The translations under genes and the position numbers were made by a program. A DNA stretch of 64,000 bases, from the NCBI RefSeq assembly GCF_020085105.1, contig NC_058063.1:8707422-8771421 (forward strand), read 5' to 3'. Below, one piece after another: positions 23,741 through 37,595 of the stretch (within the stretch, counting starts at the first letter, position 1; the number at the start of each line of letters is the position of its first letter). This DNA is from Siniperca chuatsi (Eukaryota > Chordata > Actinopteri > Centrarchiformes > Sinipercidae). The notes under the pieces are model-generated. The model was not told the origin of the DNA. It was given only the letters and a program-made list of their open reading frames with translations, and ran no database searches.

Positions 23741-26700
23741 CGCTTACAGTACAAAGGAGAGCTAGAGTAGTGCATCTGTGAATTGAACTGTTTGACCTGT
23801 TTGCATGCACAGAACGGCGCATTCTTACGTAACGTGCCGCCATTGTTTCCTGCTGACAGAAAGAGGAGGGAGAGGGAAAGGGGCTGAGACGAGGGAACAA
23901 GATTCAGAGAGTGAAAAGGAGAGGGGCGGGGGGAACAGTAGAGCTGTGTGTTATGAAACTTTGGTGAAGTGGGAAAGAATGCCATATTGTCTGTATGTGC
24001 TGTCAGCAGGATGTGTTGCTGGTGATTATGAGTTTGTTTTTATTTCTGCAGTTTGTACTGTATTCAATGTGTTTTATTCTTTTATATATGTTGGATGTAT
24101 TTCTGTGGTGAATGTACTAATTTGATGGACTCATTTGTGTTTGCTTTGTCCATATTAGCTCTCTTTTCATGCGAGTAAAGAATTAGAGAGGGAGGCTTTC
24201 CGCATTGAACAGTCTCCCCCTTTGTCTGTGAGAGAACTAGGCCACACGTTCTCATCTGAAGAGAAAGAGGGGAACAAAGACCGAAAAAAGAACAGTGGGT
24301 GAATATACTACAGACAGGAGAGAGATTAGAAGTAGAAAGGTTATTAAAATGTACAATCAGCAAGGCATGGCGTGTGTGTGTGAATGCGAATGTCACTGCG
24401 ATACCCAGTGGTTTAATGTACACCTACAATATACTAGCGATATCAGAACAGAACATAAAGCAATAAAATTACACAATATGACAAAGTCCCCATGAAGTAC
24501 ACCCAATATATTTAATGTGTGTGTGTTGCATGAACTTGTGAAATGTTTCACTCACAACTTTCTCTCTAAATTATTCTCTAAATATCAGTGCAACGTAGTG
24601 GTCGCTGGCTTTTTCTTTATCCTTACATTTCTACACTATACACAGCACAAAAAATATAGTGTGTATGACAGACTGAAAGCAGTGTTGTTCCCTGTTTCAG
24701 TCTGAACTGCAGGACTGCACTTTGCAGTGAGCCTGAAACAATGAGATGAAAGCACAAGACCTCAGCCAAACTGGTCTAAACTGGTCTAGGTCTGCTCTGC
24801 TGTGCTTTTTTTAAATTCTCCTTTTTTTTCTTTCCCAAGCTCACGCTGTCTTGCAAAATAAACTCTCTAAGAGGGATCAGACAGGGATTTATAGTGAGGC
24901 CCTGTGTGTGTGTGTGTGTGTACCTCCAACCCTGCAGACTACATTTTAGTTACAGAACATTACAGGGAACTGGAGGCATCACTAAAATGAAACTTTTAGG
25001 GATTTTAGAATGAAAAAAGAAGAAGTTTATGACTGTGTTCAGACTGCGACCCTGAACCACCTGTGCAATGTAATGTACAGTAATCCCTGCCTGCTCCCCC
25101 TCCCGACTCAGAGAAAACAGGCAAAACTATGCAGCAACTTTGCCCTCCATTCCTCTCTCAATTTTCTTTCCATGTGTGACTGTGTGTGTGCAGGCTTGCG
25201 GACGGATTTAGTGACACCGTCCCCTCCTCTACTGCCAAACATAAACAAAGCACCCTGGCTTTACAAGAGAGCCTTTAGTGTGAATTATTTCATCAGTGTC
25301 CTCCATGAACTATTGCAGGTCTGCAAAACATGTGAATCAATGTGCTGTCACATAAAGTTTCAAATGCTGCTTGGGTGCGGATCTGTTACCATGTAAGTTC
25401 TGCTTGTTAGAGATGTGAAGACTCAACAGGACTCTTTGGAAAAGACACAGTTTTGCTGTAGCTCAGTGCTGGGTTTACATTGATACCCTTGTTCTATTCC
25501 AAATTTTGCTACAGCCTCAGTTCATAAACATGTTTACACATCCCTGCCTCCTCCTTTCTGGGCCACTCCTCCTTACTCTTGTTTCCTAAACTAGCCACTC
25601 ATCTGTCTCTTCCTATTTCCTTGTTTTCTTCCCCAAATCTCCTACTATCCAACATCAATGTCTCTCCAAACATTGTGCCCTTAATTGTCTTTAGTCTATG
25701 AAAGCAGAAAAGTTAGGAAAACAGGGAAGGGATGATGAATAACAGAGAAACTGTGTGCATCACATCACAGTGCGTTCACATCAGCTCGCAGTCAACAGCT
25801 CTTATTACAATCTGACTCTGCCAAACACACACACGCGCACACACACATGATCAACAGGCTGAGATAAAAACAGAAACAGATGGTGTGTGTTTGAGTTTGC
25901 CTAGAGGAGAGAGACAGATAGCATGTTCATGAGCGCGAATGTGTCTGCACCATCTCTACTACACAATAACGCGGCTTTTGGAACCATATTTTGTTCTTGG
26001 CAATATTGAAATGACCATCAGATGAAGCTTCCAGGTCTAAATTTCGAAAGCACTGCTGGTCGCATCATGTTGCTACACGTTACAAAACCTGGCACAATAA
26101 CTGAGGTTGAATATCAGGGTTATAACAGGTTATAATGTCACAAATAGACACACAGCCACCCATGAAGCCCTGCTAAATAAGATTCTATCCCAGACCCAAA
26201 CATAGAAAGGCCTGCATGTAGAAAGATGTTACTGTGAATGTGTTTATATTGAGATGTATGCACTACATGTGGCAAGTTAGCAGGGGTGAGAGTGAAGCCT
26301 GAGATTAGAGAAAAGCTGCATTCTCTCAGTAGCATTATTCCTAGTGCCAAACAAATTATTAAACAAATAATAGTAAATAAGAATATCCTTTAATTTGCAG
26401 GAGACCCACAGGAACTATCTGTAGTGACAACTGTCCACAGACCACAATCTGAGAGCCACAATACCATCGGCTGGGTATTATTAGCCTAAGAACTATATAT
26501 TTTAATACTGGCTTACAAAACAGCCTGATAAATTGGAGGTAACAAAGAAGCGGGAGAAGATACAAGATAGAATTCAAACTTAAAGATATCAGCCACACCG
26601 TCAAGCCTTTAATCAGTCATGAAAAGCGTTTGACTTTGCCATTTGCTTTCTTAGCCAGCCAATCCAATTAGTGTTCTTTACTGTGTAAATGCAAATTTGC

Positions 26701-26817
26701 AACAGTTTGAAAAATTGCAAAACCAAAAAATATTACCCTTGCAACATTTACAACAGATATACCTCACAGGAATATGAGTATTATTTACACGCAGTAATAT
26801 CAAGGCTTATGTGCTTG

Positions 26818-26924
<107 letters not shown>

Positions 26925-28439
26925 GTGTTCTGGCATGAAATCGACTTGCAGGTTGCATACTGTCACTTACTGAGATAAACAACAGCAACAACATCCTCAC
27001 TCTCCTAATCTCCTACTGTAACGTGTACAAATATGGCCTCAAAAACATACCACAACACTTCATGTACATGACAGAGATTTTGTGGCTGCTTTTCCTAGAA
27101 GTTACTGTAACTTTATGAAGATCAACAACAGCTGGGGAAGGCTTCAGGAGCACAAGCACGGACAGGAGGACACTGGTTTTTAGATTAGCTGATCACAAAT
27201 GTTGTCTCTAATATAATACAGACCACATTGCACAGTATTACCTTCTTACTTAATATCATTGATCATCAACATTAATTTGGTCAACCTTTATTCTAATCTT
27301 GCATGTAGAAATGAAAAAGCAGCAATGTCAACAACAACCTGACATTTTAAAATAGGCATTCCAAGCTATTTTTAGAGCCACACGCAGAAAAGACTTATGC
27401 TGTGGGTGTGCATTTGTTTCAACTTCGTACCACAGATCCTGTTCAAAAGGTTTTACTGTATATTAAGGTAAAAATAAGGGACTTGGCTGGCTCTGGACCT
27501 GGTTTAGGAGACTATCTGATTGCCATTAAGCACTCCAGTCCAATCAATCGCTTGCTAATGCAAACTATCCAATGCATCAATCTTTGTCTATATATTCTAC
27601 TTATAAAGACTTAACACATACGTAACAATTATAAAAGGTATTTTCTAATTATCTGCTTACTACAGCACCACTGTTGCTCAGCTACTAAGAGAAAATTGGA
27701 AAGTCCAATTCAGCCTAGAAGGGATTTTTACTTTATTTTGTTGTATTGGTTGGCGCTGTAAGTGTGAGCATGATCATATCATGCTGAACAGATTACTCAG
27801 TGAATGTTTGTCACTTGAGAGGAAACAATGGTGCAAATGAGTTCTGTATGGTAAAACAGAAGGGGGGAATGCGTAAGTGGGGCTCAAATTAGATTTGTGA
27901 AGAACAGAGTGGCAATTTCCACTAATCAAATGATTAAAGGCCTCACCAGGAGCCTAGATAGTATGCAATCAATCCATTTATTAATCAGTCATCAGAATGG
28001 CTTAATCAACTCATTATATTATCTCCAGGAAAAGTCTGCATGGCCAAACTGAATTTGTTAGTTATTGCTCACAATTTTAACAGAATATTTTCCATGAGGA
28101 TTTTGCAGCATAATAAATGTTCATATTAAAACTTGCGAGGGCAACTGTCTTCCACCTCCATTTCATTTAGCCCCTATTTATACTCTTGAGTGAGTGACAA
28201 CAATTTTACTTCAGCCTTAAATAAAAAAACACTGGGGCAAAGGCTGAAACTGTGTAAAGACAGACACAATACACATGAGCGTGTGTAGGACATAAATAGC
28301 CTAACCGATTCTTACATCAATAAATGGGCTTATGGTATATAATGGGGTGTTCTCTAATGTTAGTCTGTTTCTGAGAAGAGAGAGAGAGAGAGACAGGCAG
28401 AGAGGGAGGGAGGGAGGGATTATTGGGTCGTCCCTAGTG

Positions 28440-28558
28440 GGCGGAGAAACCTGGGCAACTACAAATACAGACTGAGCCTGAGATTAGCAGATACCAAGGG
28501 ATAAACGACTGAAAAAGACAAAACAAATCCGGAAGGACTATACGTTGCGTTTTTACAG
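28440..28558 (+). other. slc3a2: slc3a2 5' noncoding exon (start approximate)
   Basis: GC-richer sequence that ends in a good donor (TTTACAG/GTAATG at 28558/28559) and pairs with the acceptor TTCAG at 29631-29634. The 5' boundary is a guess, placed near GGGCGGAGAAACC. Confidence 0.5.
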
Positions 28559-28689
28559 GTAATGTCGAATTTACTTAATCGGGGTTGTATCCACCGAGCA
28601 AATTCAGCGTTGTTTATCAGAGTTAAACTGCGTTGGAGAGTCATGAGTGGAAAGTGAATACCATTCTGCTGCCGCGTGTGCGTTACGCC

Positions 28690-28726
28690 GGCAGGGTGAC
28701 GTGGTGATGGGGCTTGATTTCATCAT
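28690..28726 (+). promoter_or_regulatory. Stress-response-like elements in slc3a2 intron 1
   Basis: TGACGTGG (28697-28704) equals the ATF6/XBP1 unfolded-protein response core. TTTCATCA (28718-28725) fits the reverse C/EBP-ATF composite element (TTKCATCA) bound by ATF4. They lie 14 nt apart, about 140-170 nt inside intron 1. SLC3A2 is an established ATF4 target in mammals; that these sites work here is inference. Confidence 0.4.
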
Positions 28727-29649
28727 CTTCACCGAAAACATTTTACACGATATCAAATATGTTTTTTGGCCGCTGAGTGCGTTAGGTCAATCTTTCACTT
28801 GACTTACTTCGATAAACGAGTTGGGCAGATGTTTCAGTTGAAGAGTTTTTGTTAAACGAATAGGTTATTGAAATGCCGAAGAATCAGAACCAACCGGCAA
28901 ACTAATAGATTTCCGGTACAATAAATAAGCCACAAGGATAGCAATGGTCGTTAAATATTAGCTATTCTTTGCACTTATTTATTAAATGTAGAATCCACTC
29001 TTATTTTGAAAGTTAAGTTTCTGTTTCCGTTGACGAAGCTGTTTGTCTGTAGCTGAATGTAACGTTAACTGACAGCTGGTTCATCAGTTGAACACACAAC
29101 TCTTAACCTTTTCAAGAGTTGTCATCCCAGTAGAATTTTTGTTACAGCAACTAAGCTAATGTTATAACTACAAAGTGCAACGTAAGTAACGTTAGCTAAC
29201 GTACATTTTCCAGCGGACTTAAGGTTGTAGTGTCTGAGCTCTTTATCAGTTACTTCCCCGAAAAGCTGAGCGAACAGAGGCTGTTAGCTAACGTTACGTT
29301 TAGGACCGGTGCAAACGTTAATTAGCAACACCCATTTAATTGCTTTAGGAATTAGCGTTGTCTAACCTAGTTATCTCGTTAATTTTTTGAGTCTAGCTTT
29401 GTTTTCACGTCTTAAATGGGAGGTATTGTATGTAACAGGTGTTAGGCTAACAATTCAAGTGACCTTACGAGTCTTTGTTCTCTTTGGTCATGTGTTTGGT
29501 TACATAGCTTAGTATTTTCCGGTGAAACAAGACTGTTTTTTGCTAAGCACAAGTGTTCAGGGCCCATACCCTTTCTGCTCTGGAGAAGAGCCTAATTAAA
29601 TTTTCCTTTTTGTTGTCAACTCCTCTGTATTCAGAATTCAGACCTAACC

Positions 29650-32200
29650 ATGAACAAGGACACAGAGATTGACATGAAGGAAGTGGAGCTCAATGTACTG
29701 GACCCTGAGAAGCAGCCCATGACAGGCGACGGCCAGGTTGCAGTCGTAGAGAAAAATGGCAGCGTCAAGCTGAAGGTTCCTGAAGAGGAGGTTACATTCA
29801 CCGGCCTGTCCAAAGAGGAGCTGATGAAGGTTGCTGGCACTCCAGGGTAAGACCTACTAGATAAGATTTGCTATAAACACCTTTTTTTTTTTTAACGCTG
29901 GTCTTGTATTGGTGTGTGGCATAAAACCATTGATCATCTTAACATTTTTCCTCACTCTCATCCTCTGTGTTTTTAGATGGGTGCGAACCCGTTGGGTGCT
30001 TCTTGTCCTGTTTTGGCTAGGCTGGGTAGGCATGCTGGCTGGAGCCATAGTGATCATAGTCCAGGCTCCTCGCTGCAAACCCATCCCTGAGATGAACTGG
30101 TGGAACGAAGGACCTCTGTACCAGATCTCTGACCCTGAAGCTTTCTCTGACGGACTGGCAGGTAGAGTGCCTTAGTGAATATGTAGTTTCAGGGTAAATA
30201 TACCATGTTTTTATTCCTTTTTAAGACTTTTAATGTTAAGGGTGATGCCCTTTCTTGCTGCTGTTTGCATGTTCCTTTTTGCTTATGGTGTCAGCCCTAT
30301 TCCCAAAATAAGGCTTTGAGATTCTTTACAAAGTGGTCTGGTCTTGATGTGGTAAGCCACTCTAATTCACAGGGATAAGTCTTGTGACAAGGTCTTGAGT
30401 TTCCTTAGTTCTAAGTGGCCTATTTCAGCTGGCTAGATACCAAACTGCTGAGTAGGCTGACAACAAGTGACTCAATGTCTAAAGGACATGAAAAGCCTAC
30501 GAGTCATGTCTTTCATATCTCTCCTACTCAAATCTGAGGTTAAGGTTGAGCAACCCAGTAAATGCCACTTAATAAGACAGTCACAATTATCGGCCTTTAT
30601 TTTAGAATTTAGATTTTAACCATATAAGTAATTTTTTAAGAGGCACAAAGGAAGGACAAATTGTCCTGCTGTTCTTACAGTGAATTACTAGGGAGCACTC
30701 GGTTTTCCAACAGGCTTGGGCAGAATTCCAACAACCACACGTGACTTGGTGGTGTTTTCACATAAAGGACCTCCTTGTGCTCAGACTTCACATGGCCAGC
30801 AGAGGGTGTGGAGGGAGCCATTCACATGCTCCTGCCTTGAGTCAATACCTAGCTAAAAGAGCAGCACTTTTTACTTAGCTGTTTCCTAAACCATCAAAAT
30901 GTCTCTCCAGCCTTCTGCCCTTTCTTCCTAACCCTCTGACCCTGCTACCTTTCACACATCAGCTCTCTGTTGTCTTTCCCCAATGTGAAATTCACACTGA
31001 CATGACATTTCATTCTCCCTTCCTGTCCCTCTACTTGTCTCTAGGTGTTGAGGCGAGGTTGGACGACGTAAACCAGTTGAAGGTGAAAGGTCTGGTTCTC
31101 GGCCCTCTTCACACCGTTCAGGCCGACCAGCTGCACACACTAAATCTTGAAGAGATCGACCCGAGCCAGGGAACGAAGGAATCCCTGCTCGCTGTGGTGG
31201 AAAAGGCCCACAAGAAGGGTAGGTCGTCATACAACTGAAATCAGTCATTTGTGTGTAAAAGCTCAGACCAGAATTTTTATGACTCACCGATGTTGGGCTC
31301 ATTCTCTGTTAATAATAAGAGAACAGAATCAACTTTTTGCTAGATTTTGTGGTATTTTGGACTGCTCAAGTTAAGGTGTTGTTTGCTGTTTACTTTTTCT
31401 CTTAGGCATTTCTGTGGTGCTTGACCTAACTCCAAACTACTTGGGACAGGCTCCCTGGTTCAGCGCTAGTGATGCTGATGGTGTGATTGAGAAAGTCAAG
31501 GTAGGGGACACACACACTATGTTTGTGATCCTTTGATCACAGGGTGTGAAAGTGAGACAATTGGGTCTAAGTGTTGTATCGATACAACACTTGCTTCTGT
31601 TGTAGTTAAAGTGCTCATGTTCTCTTCCAGGCTGCAGCGGAGCACTGGCTGAGTTTAGGTGTTGATGGCATCAAGATATCTGACCTCACTGTTGCCTCCA
31701 GCTCTGCTGATTGGTCAATGCTGCAGGATGCCGTCCAGGGCAACCGCACGGAGGACACCAAGAAGAGGTAATTATGGCTGCCATTTTCTGACTTTCTAGA
31801 CAATCTGTGCAGGAAAAGAGTGTTTCATTTGCAAGGCTTTTGGATAAATTTAGCTATTTCCTGCAGATTATAGGGAATGCAGTTTTGAGCACTGTTACGA
31901 TTTTATATGAACAATTTTATTTGAACATTAGGTTGTACAAGAAGCTCAAATTGACATTTTTCTGGCTGTGGAGTTCCAAAAAACGAACGCCTCAAAAGAA
32001 CCAATTTTAAACTTGAAGAATTTTGTAGGGCTGATCTTTCTTGGGAAAGTAATTTTCGAAGCATCAGTGAAATGTCAGTTGACAGGGTTATGTTTCCTGA
32101 GAGAAGGTGGAGATTATAAGCATTCCAGTGCTGCAGGGGACTGTGGGTGGGGGTTGGGGAGAGGCATACACAGGCCACTTCTCTTTCTTTCTTTCTTTCT

Positions 32201-32231
<31 letters not shown>

Positions 32232-33894
32232 TAGTAAAGCGACACCTTGTGTTGGGTTTGAGGAATGACACAAAATTGACTTTTTTTTTTTCCTTTTTAA
32301 AAAAAAAAAAATTCACATTTCAACATTCGAGGAGTTATCTCAAGATGCTGAATCACAAAATCAGAATTATGCTATTCTTAAAACAGCTTATGCCCTAACT
32401 TCACATTTTCTACTTTCAACTACCACATTCTCTCCCAGGGTGCTGATGGGTGTGGTTGAAAGTATTTCGGCTAAAACTGTCTCTCACCTCATCAATACCT
32501 CTGGCGTAGATCTCGTCCTGTCTGACCTGCTCAGCAGCAAAAAGGAAGGTAAGCTGCAGCGCCCTGTTTGTCTCACCAAACCTGCATGTGTCTTCTTCCA
32601 TTTTTGACTGATTTGAACACAATATAATATTTTGGACAGAATACATCAAATTTTAATCTTTACTTAATTTCTCCTTAGTCTGTGCATTTTATCATTCATT
32701 GTCCTCATTATATTTAATTATAGTGCCCTTCTTCCTGCAAAATAATGTGGCCTATGCTGTCATTTTTGCAGTGTTTTTGAACAAAATTCCCCATCTTTGT
32801 ATTCCCTGCTGTGTCTCCATCTTTACTTTCTTGGTGACTAAATCAGGAACTAACGATTGCACAGAAACAAATGTCCATTCTTTTGTGCAAAGCAACCAGT
32901 TGGTGCAAAATGGCGTATTGCAGGCGGTAATTTTAAATATGTGCAGGTGGGGAGCGCATCAAGGACTTGGACACCCTCAACTCTCAACAGAGAAGTCTGG
33001 GCTGGGGCCTCGGTGCCACACAACAGGACCAGCTGTCTAAACAGGCAATAACTCCGGGCCTGATCCGTCTCTACCAGCTCCTGCTGTTCACCATGCCTGG
33101 AACCCCAGTGTTTACCTACGGAGATGAGATAGGCCTTCACGCAGGACAGGTAAGCTATAAAACGGAGCAGCTGTTAAAATGTTTCAATAACCCTAGAGCT
33201 GTTACAGAGTGTAACCTTTTTTGTTTCCTAATCAGGGTTCAGAATCTCCTAAGATGGTTTGGGACATAGAGAAGGAACCTGCTGAAGGAGCTGCTGTCAA
33301 TGAGACTGCTGAGGTAAGAGTGTGTTCAGTGTGGAAAAACTAGCAAGGACATGGTCAAAAACACTCATTTGCTTTCAGTGTTTTTATTTAAAAAAAAAAA
33401 AAAAAGTCCTCAATTATCACGTTTACAGGCTGAGCGGAAGGAGCGCATTACTGTAAGGAAGTGGTTCAAATCCCTCAGCGAGCTGCGAGGCAAAGAGCGT
33501 TCTCTCCTCCACGGCGACTACTACCCTCTCTACTCCTCCGCCTCCTCGCTCTCTTTCCTCCGTCTGTGGGACCAGAGCGAGAGATACATAACAACTGTCA
33601 ACTGGGGAGAGTCACCTGAAACGCTCAAAATCACACTGGCACCTACAGGCAAGTTCAACAGAAATATCTAGTAGAAATATCTAATGTCATATCCAGTACC
33701 GTACATTAACAGTAGTTTGTTTTGTTTTATCACCCTGATCTTTTGTTCCTGCAGAGGGCGTGGAGTTGCCAGAGACAGCCAAGGTGCTTCTGTCAACTGA
33801 CAAAGACACAGAGGCAGAAACCACCGTCAGGCTGGACAATATCACACTAGGACCCCGACAAGCGATCCTGCTGCAGTTCCCCTATACAGGCTAA
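29650..33894 (+). CDS. slc3a2: Amino-acid transporter heavy chain 4F2hc / CD98hc
   Basis: Type II membrane glycoprotein that forms a disulfide-linked heterodimer with SLC7 light chains and carries them to the plasma membrane. Exons: 29650-29846, 29977-30161, 31045-31218, 31406-31500, 31631-31767, 32439-32548, 32947-33149, 33236-33313, 33429-33648 and 33755-33894. All phases agree, giving 512 residues. There is a cytosolic N-terminus, one membrane helix (about 72-94, LLVLFWLGWVGMLAG), and Cys99 in APRCKPIPEMNWW at the position of the intersubunit cysteine. A glucosidase-like ectodomain follows (VKGLVLGPLHTVQ, VVLDLTPNYLGQ, LLFTMPGTPVFTYGDEIGL), with sequons NTS, NET and NIT. Motifs match the human protein throughout. 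The intron after 33648 is GC-AG. The neighbouring snx15 is transcribed divergently. Confidence 0.97.
32172..32232. repeat. CTTT and ATAG repeats in slc3a2 intron
   Basis: Four CTTT units followed directly by about nine ATAG units, within the intron between exons 31631-31767 and 32439-32548. A T11/A13 pair follows at 32280-32312. Confidence 0.8.
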
Positions 33895-34543
33895 AGATGG
33901 CGCCAAACTATAGGAAAGTTACCTACAAATTAGCTTTGGTTTACTACAGATTAGATATGGTTTAAAAAGACACTAAAGTCAGTCCTAATCCTTATGAATA
34001 AGATGGCAAAAGATACAGGATATTTCTTTTCACCATAATGAATATGACTTTCTATCAGTTTATTTAGTCAGAACATAAATGAATTTGGTCAAAGAAAATG
34101 CCATACAAATACAGAATGTTGGCCAGTACAAACTCAGTTGAATTCTTTTGGTTTTTATAACGTTAACACATTTTTATTTGTTTTATTTTTGTCGTCTTTG
34201 GGTGCTAGGAAAAGATGCAGCCACTGCAGACATGCACTCATCATTTTGTTCTTTTTATTGTTGACTAGCTGTACATTGTCCAAATGTGTAAAAGACATTC
34301 CATTCTTGTTCTTTGGGCATTCCTTTATGGGGTTTTTTAATTATAAATTTTAAGGAATTCTGTTTTTAGTGACAGTTTTACTTTCTTTCGTGGGCTTTTT
34401 TGTTTCTCACTGAAAGACATTCATCACACAGGAAAAACAAATTAACTTTGAACATGTGGTAACAAGTATTTCAAGAGTGCTAGTAAACAATTATTGTGAA
34501 TGGCATCAACTCTGTCAAGTGAACTGAATTGGAAATTAATAAA
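33895..34543 (+). other. slc3a2: slc3a2 3' UTR with poly(A) signal
   Basis: Follows the TAA at 33892-33894. A canonical AATAAA lies at 34538-34543. AT-rich, with no further coding sequence. The UTR could extend past this signal. Confidence 0.55.
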
Positions 34544-35715
34544 TAGAAAGTTCTGTACCGACTCCTGCGTACCCCTCATATCTTTGTGTGTGAGACAACA
34601 TTCTTATAAGCTGTGTTTAAGCATGTTCTTTGTGCTGAAGATAATATCAAATGAGACGTTCACTATTTTCAGTATGTTTCAGGTGTGTGTAAGTGTGTCA
34701 CAGATGTTAACAGAGGAAGCACGTCTATATTTTATCACCATCCTCAGATGGGTTTAATCGGCTCATTATACTTGACTCTAAAATGTGCGCTGTGCACAAA
34801 CCTACGACTCACTAAATGGGTCATACAAGTAACTACTGTCATAAACCCCCACCATTATGTCACATTTTTCAAAATTGGCAGAGAAAATGTGTTCATTTAC
34901 AACGCTATGCAACACTTTTACCCCAAATAACTTGCAATATGCCTGTAAAAATACCTCTCCTAGAAATACAAACAAATGCAGAGTTTCCAATCCCAGCATG
35001 TCTCACAATAGTCTCTGAAACAGTTCTCTTAAATCTAGTGGGGTTTTTTTTTTTTTTTGTTTTTTTTTTGTGTGTGTGTGTACAACAAACTTCCTGAAAT
35101 ATGAATTGGCCTTGATAAAATCAGGTAGATGACTGTACAATTTGAGAGCTAATAATACTTCCTCGCTGTGGGTACTGTATTTCCCACAGATACCTTTAAC
35201 ATATGAATAATATATCTTGTGTACAATTCACTGAGACGCTTTTTGAGAGAAATTACATATGTGATTTTTTTTTTTTTTTTTTTTTGCTTGAATTATCTCT
35301 CTAGGATGCTTTAGATGATGGCTGAAGAGTTGGGTCCATATACAGTAGACCTGCTTAGTCTGAAACATTGCCTACAGGAGGACTAGCTTTACATACTATA
35401 CTTAATGATAAAGAGGTTGTTTGGTTATCCACACAATTGATTGTTTTGTTCTGTTTTAAGTATTGGCATGTTCAGTTAGAATGGGACAGTGTTACTGTGA
35501 ACCATCAAGGTTTTGTATCTTTATCAACACAGTCTCTGTGGTTTTGCTCTTTACATTGGCCGGCAGCCTTTGTTTGACCAGATTTTACAATCGTACTTGT
35601 TGCTTAAGAAGAACGACAGATTACTACATAACTATTCCTTTTAATCTCATATGAACTGGAGCCCGGTCTGAGGTTCCAGTAACTGGTGTGACATTAAACA
35701 GCAATTCTACTTTGA
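34544..35715. other. AT-rich intergenic sequence
   Basis: Downstream of slc3a2. Long T runs at about 35043-35070 and 35267-35285. No gene recognised. Confidence 0.5.
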
Positions 35716-35719
35716 TTCA

Positions 35720-36310
35720 GCTCTGCAACGTGACTAAGTACAGTTACTCAAGTAGTGTATTTAAGTCCAATTTTGAGGTACTTGTACTTTACTTGAGTTT
35801 TTCAATTTGATGATTCTTATTACTTCTACAGCACTCCACTGCATTTCAGAGAGAACTATGCTAATGTACTTTATCTGGCAGCTGTAGTTACTAGTTATTT
35901 TGTAAATTATAATGTTAAATACAAAACATAATTTCAGCTTTTGAGATACGATATATATACTGTTTTTAATTAAACAACTCAACAGTATATAAAGTTGGTA
36001 AAATTAGCTCCTCCTCAACCAGCTACAACATTAAAATGTGTATCAGACCTTTGTTTTTTATTCTTTCCTCTCCCATTAATCATCTCACGACCCCTCAGAT
36101 TTATCTTGTGATCCTTTGGAGGGGTCCGACCCCTAGGTTGGGAACCACTGGACTAAACTACCTAACAGAATATAAAGCAGGTTAAATTAGCTCCACCTCG
36201 ACCAGCTGCAACATAAAAATGTTGCTTACATATTAAGATATCAGTAATAAAAAAATTCAATAATGTATATAATAATATATCACTCTAAAAGGGACCATTC
36301 TGCATAATTG
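35720..36310. repeat. Composite interspersed teleost repeat
   Basis: Contains TACTTGAGTTTTTC..., CTCCACTGCATTTCAGAG, GACCCCTAGGTTGGGAACCA and two diverged copies of an AGTATATAAAG...TTAGCTCC block (35973-36038 and 36157-36221). A fragment of the same family lies at about 4145-4330. Confidence 0.55.
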
Positions 36311-37595
36311 AATGAGAATGTTTTTAATGTTTTGCTTTTTTGTTTTGAAAATGTTGAATGTTGTACTTGAAGGTATCTTGTTGTAAATTTTGATGTTTTA
36401 TCTTTAATGATGTCTTGTACTTCCAATGTGGGATGGGAAAAATGTTTGAATAGACAAAAAATATACAAATCAACTAACTAAATATTACATAACCATCTAC
36501 ACTGGCAATCTAACTGAAAAAGGTTATTCTTATGCTGTATCTTTTTAGTTAAAATGTTTGATGTCTGGCCAGTTTCATTATACTATTCTGTGTATTGTAA
36601 TGTCATAAAACCTGGCCATTTCTCATTCAAAAACATTGACGTAAAAACCATCCTTTTGATAAAAATGTCAAACAGCCCCTTTAACAGCTGAAACTAAAGT
36701 TATTCTCAGCAGAGTTTCAGGGTCTTGGTACAATACAGGGCCGCTGTGGTATCACAGGGGAGGTTTGAAGTTGATGATACCGGGAATCAGAGCCCGTCTC
36801 TGCACCTTTCTGCGCACCCCACGCCGCTGCGAAACCCAACCACCGTCTCACCCACTGCCATGCACACTCATGACTGACTCTCAGTCTGAGTCTGACACAC
36901 ACACACTTACACCTTTTACATAACAGTGACATGAAGATACATGACCTTTCATCAGCTTTCAAGGAGCTCTGCAGAGACACAGATGTTTTGCACTGAAATA
37001 CAGTAATGTAATCCACTCTTAGCTGCCACTTCATAATGGAAAAGCTGAAAACTGTGTGTGAAAACAAGATATTGTATATTCAAAAAGCAATCATAAAGTG
37101 CGTCACTCCACTCAATATACTGACACTAACTTAACCATTTAATATACCACTTGGTCTTTATATATGTGAAAAATGCTTGTTTCCAAAGCTACCTCTTGTT
37201 GCAGTTATTTTGGTGGTTTTCTCTGTGATAATGACTGAATATCAGTGTTTGACTGTCTACGTTCACCAAAACCTTCATACAGTTTTACACATTCACACCA
37301 TTATGAACTGTTGTCTAATGTGTAGTTCTTCTGGAACATTTTGAGATTATGTGCCTTGTTCAAGGGCATTTCAAGCTTTGTTGTTAAGAGACGGGAGAGA
37401 GATACTCATTCATCTTGTTTTTGAACTTCTAGCCCTCTCCTCAGACTTCTATCAACAATTTATGTCTGTACAGAATGTAACTGTGTTTTCACTCCTGTTT
37501 AGGTCTTACCAGAGCAGGATTAACCATCCCCCAGGCAAGAATGAGCTGCCGGGTGTCTATTAACGTCTGCTTATGGCCTTAAAACAGCAAAGAAA

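Noticed and set aside
25010-25396. 128-codon open frame in the snx15-slc3a2 spacer
   Set aside because: No recognisable motif, no splice context and no Kozak support; consistent with chance.
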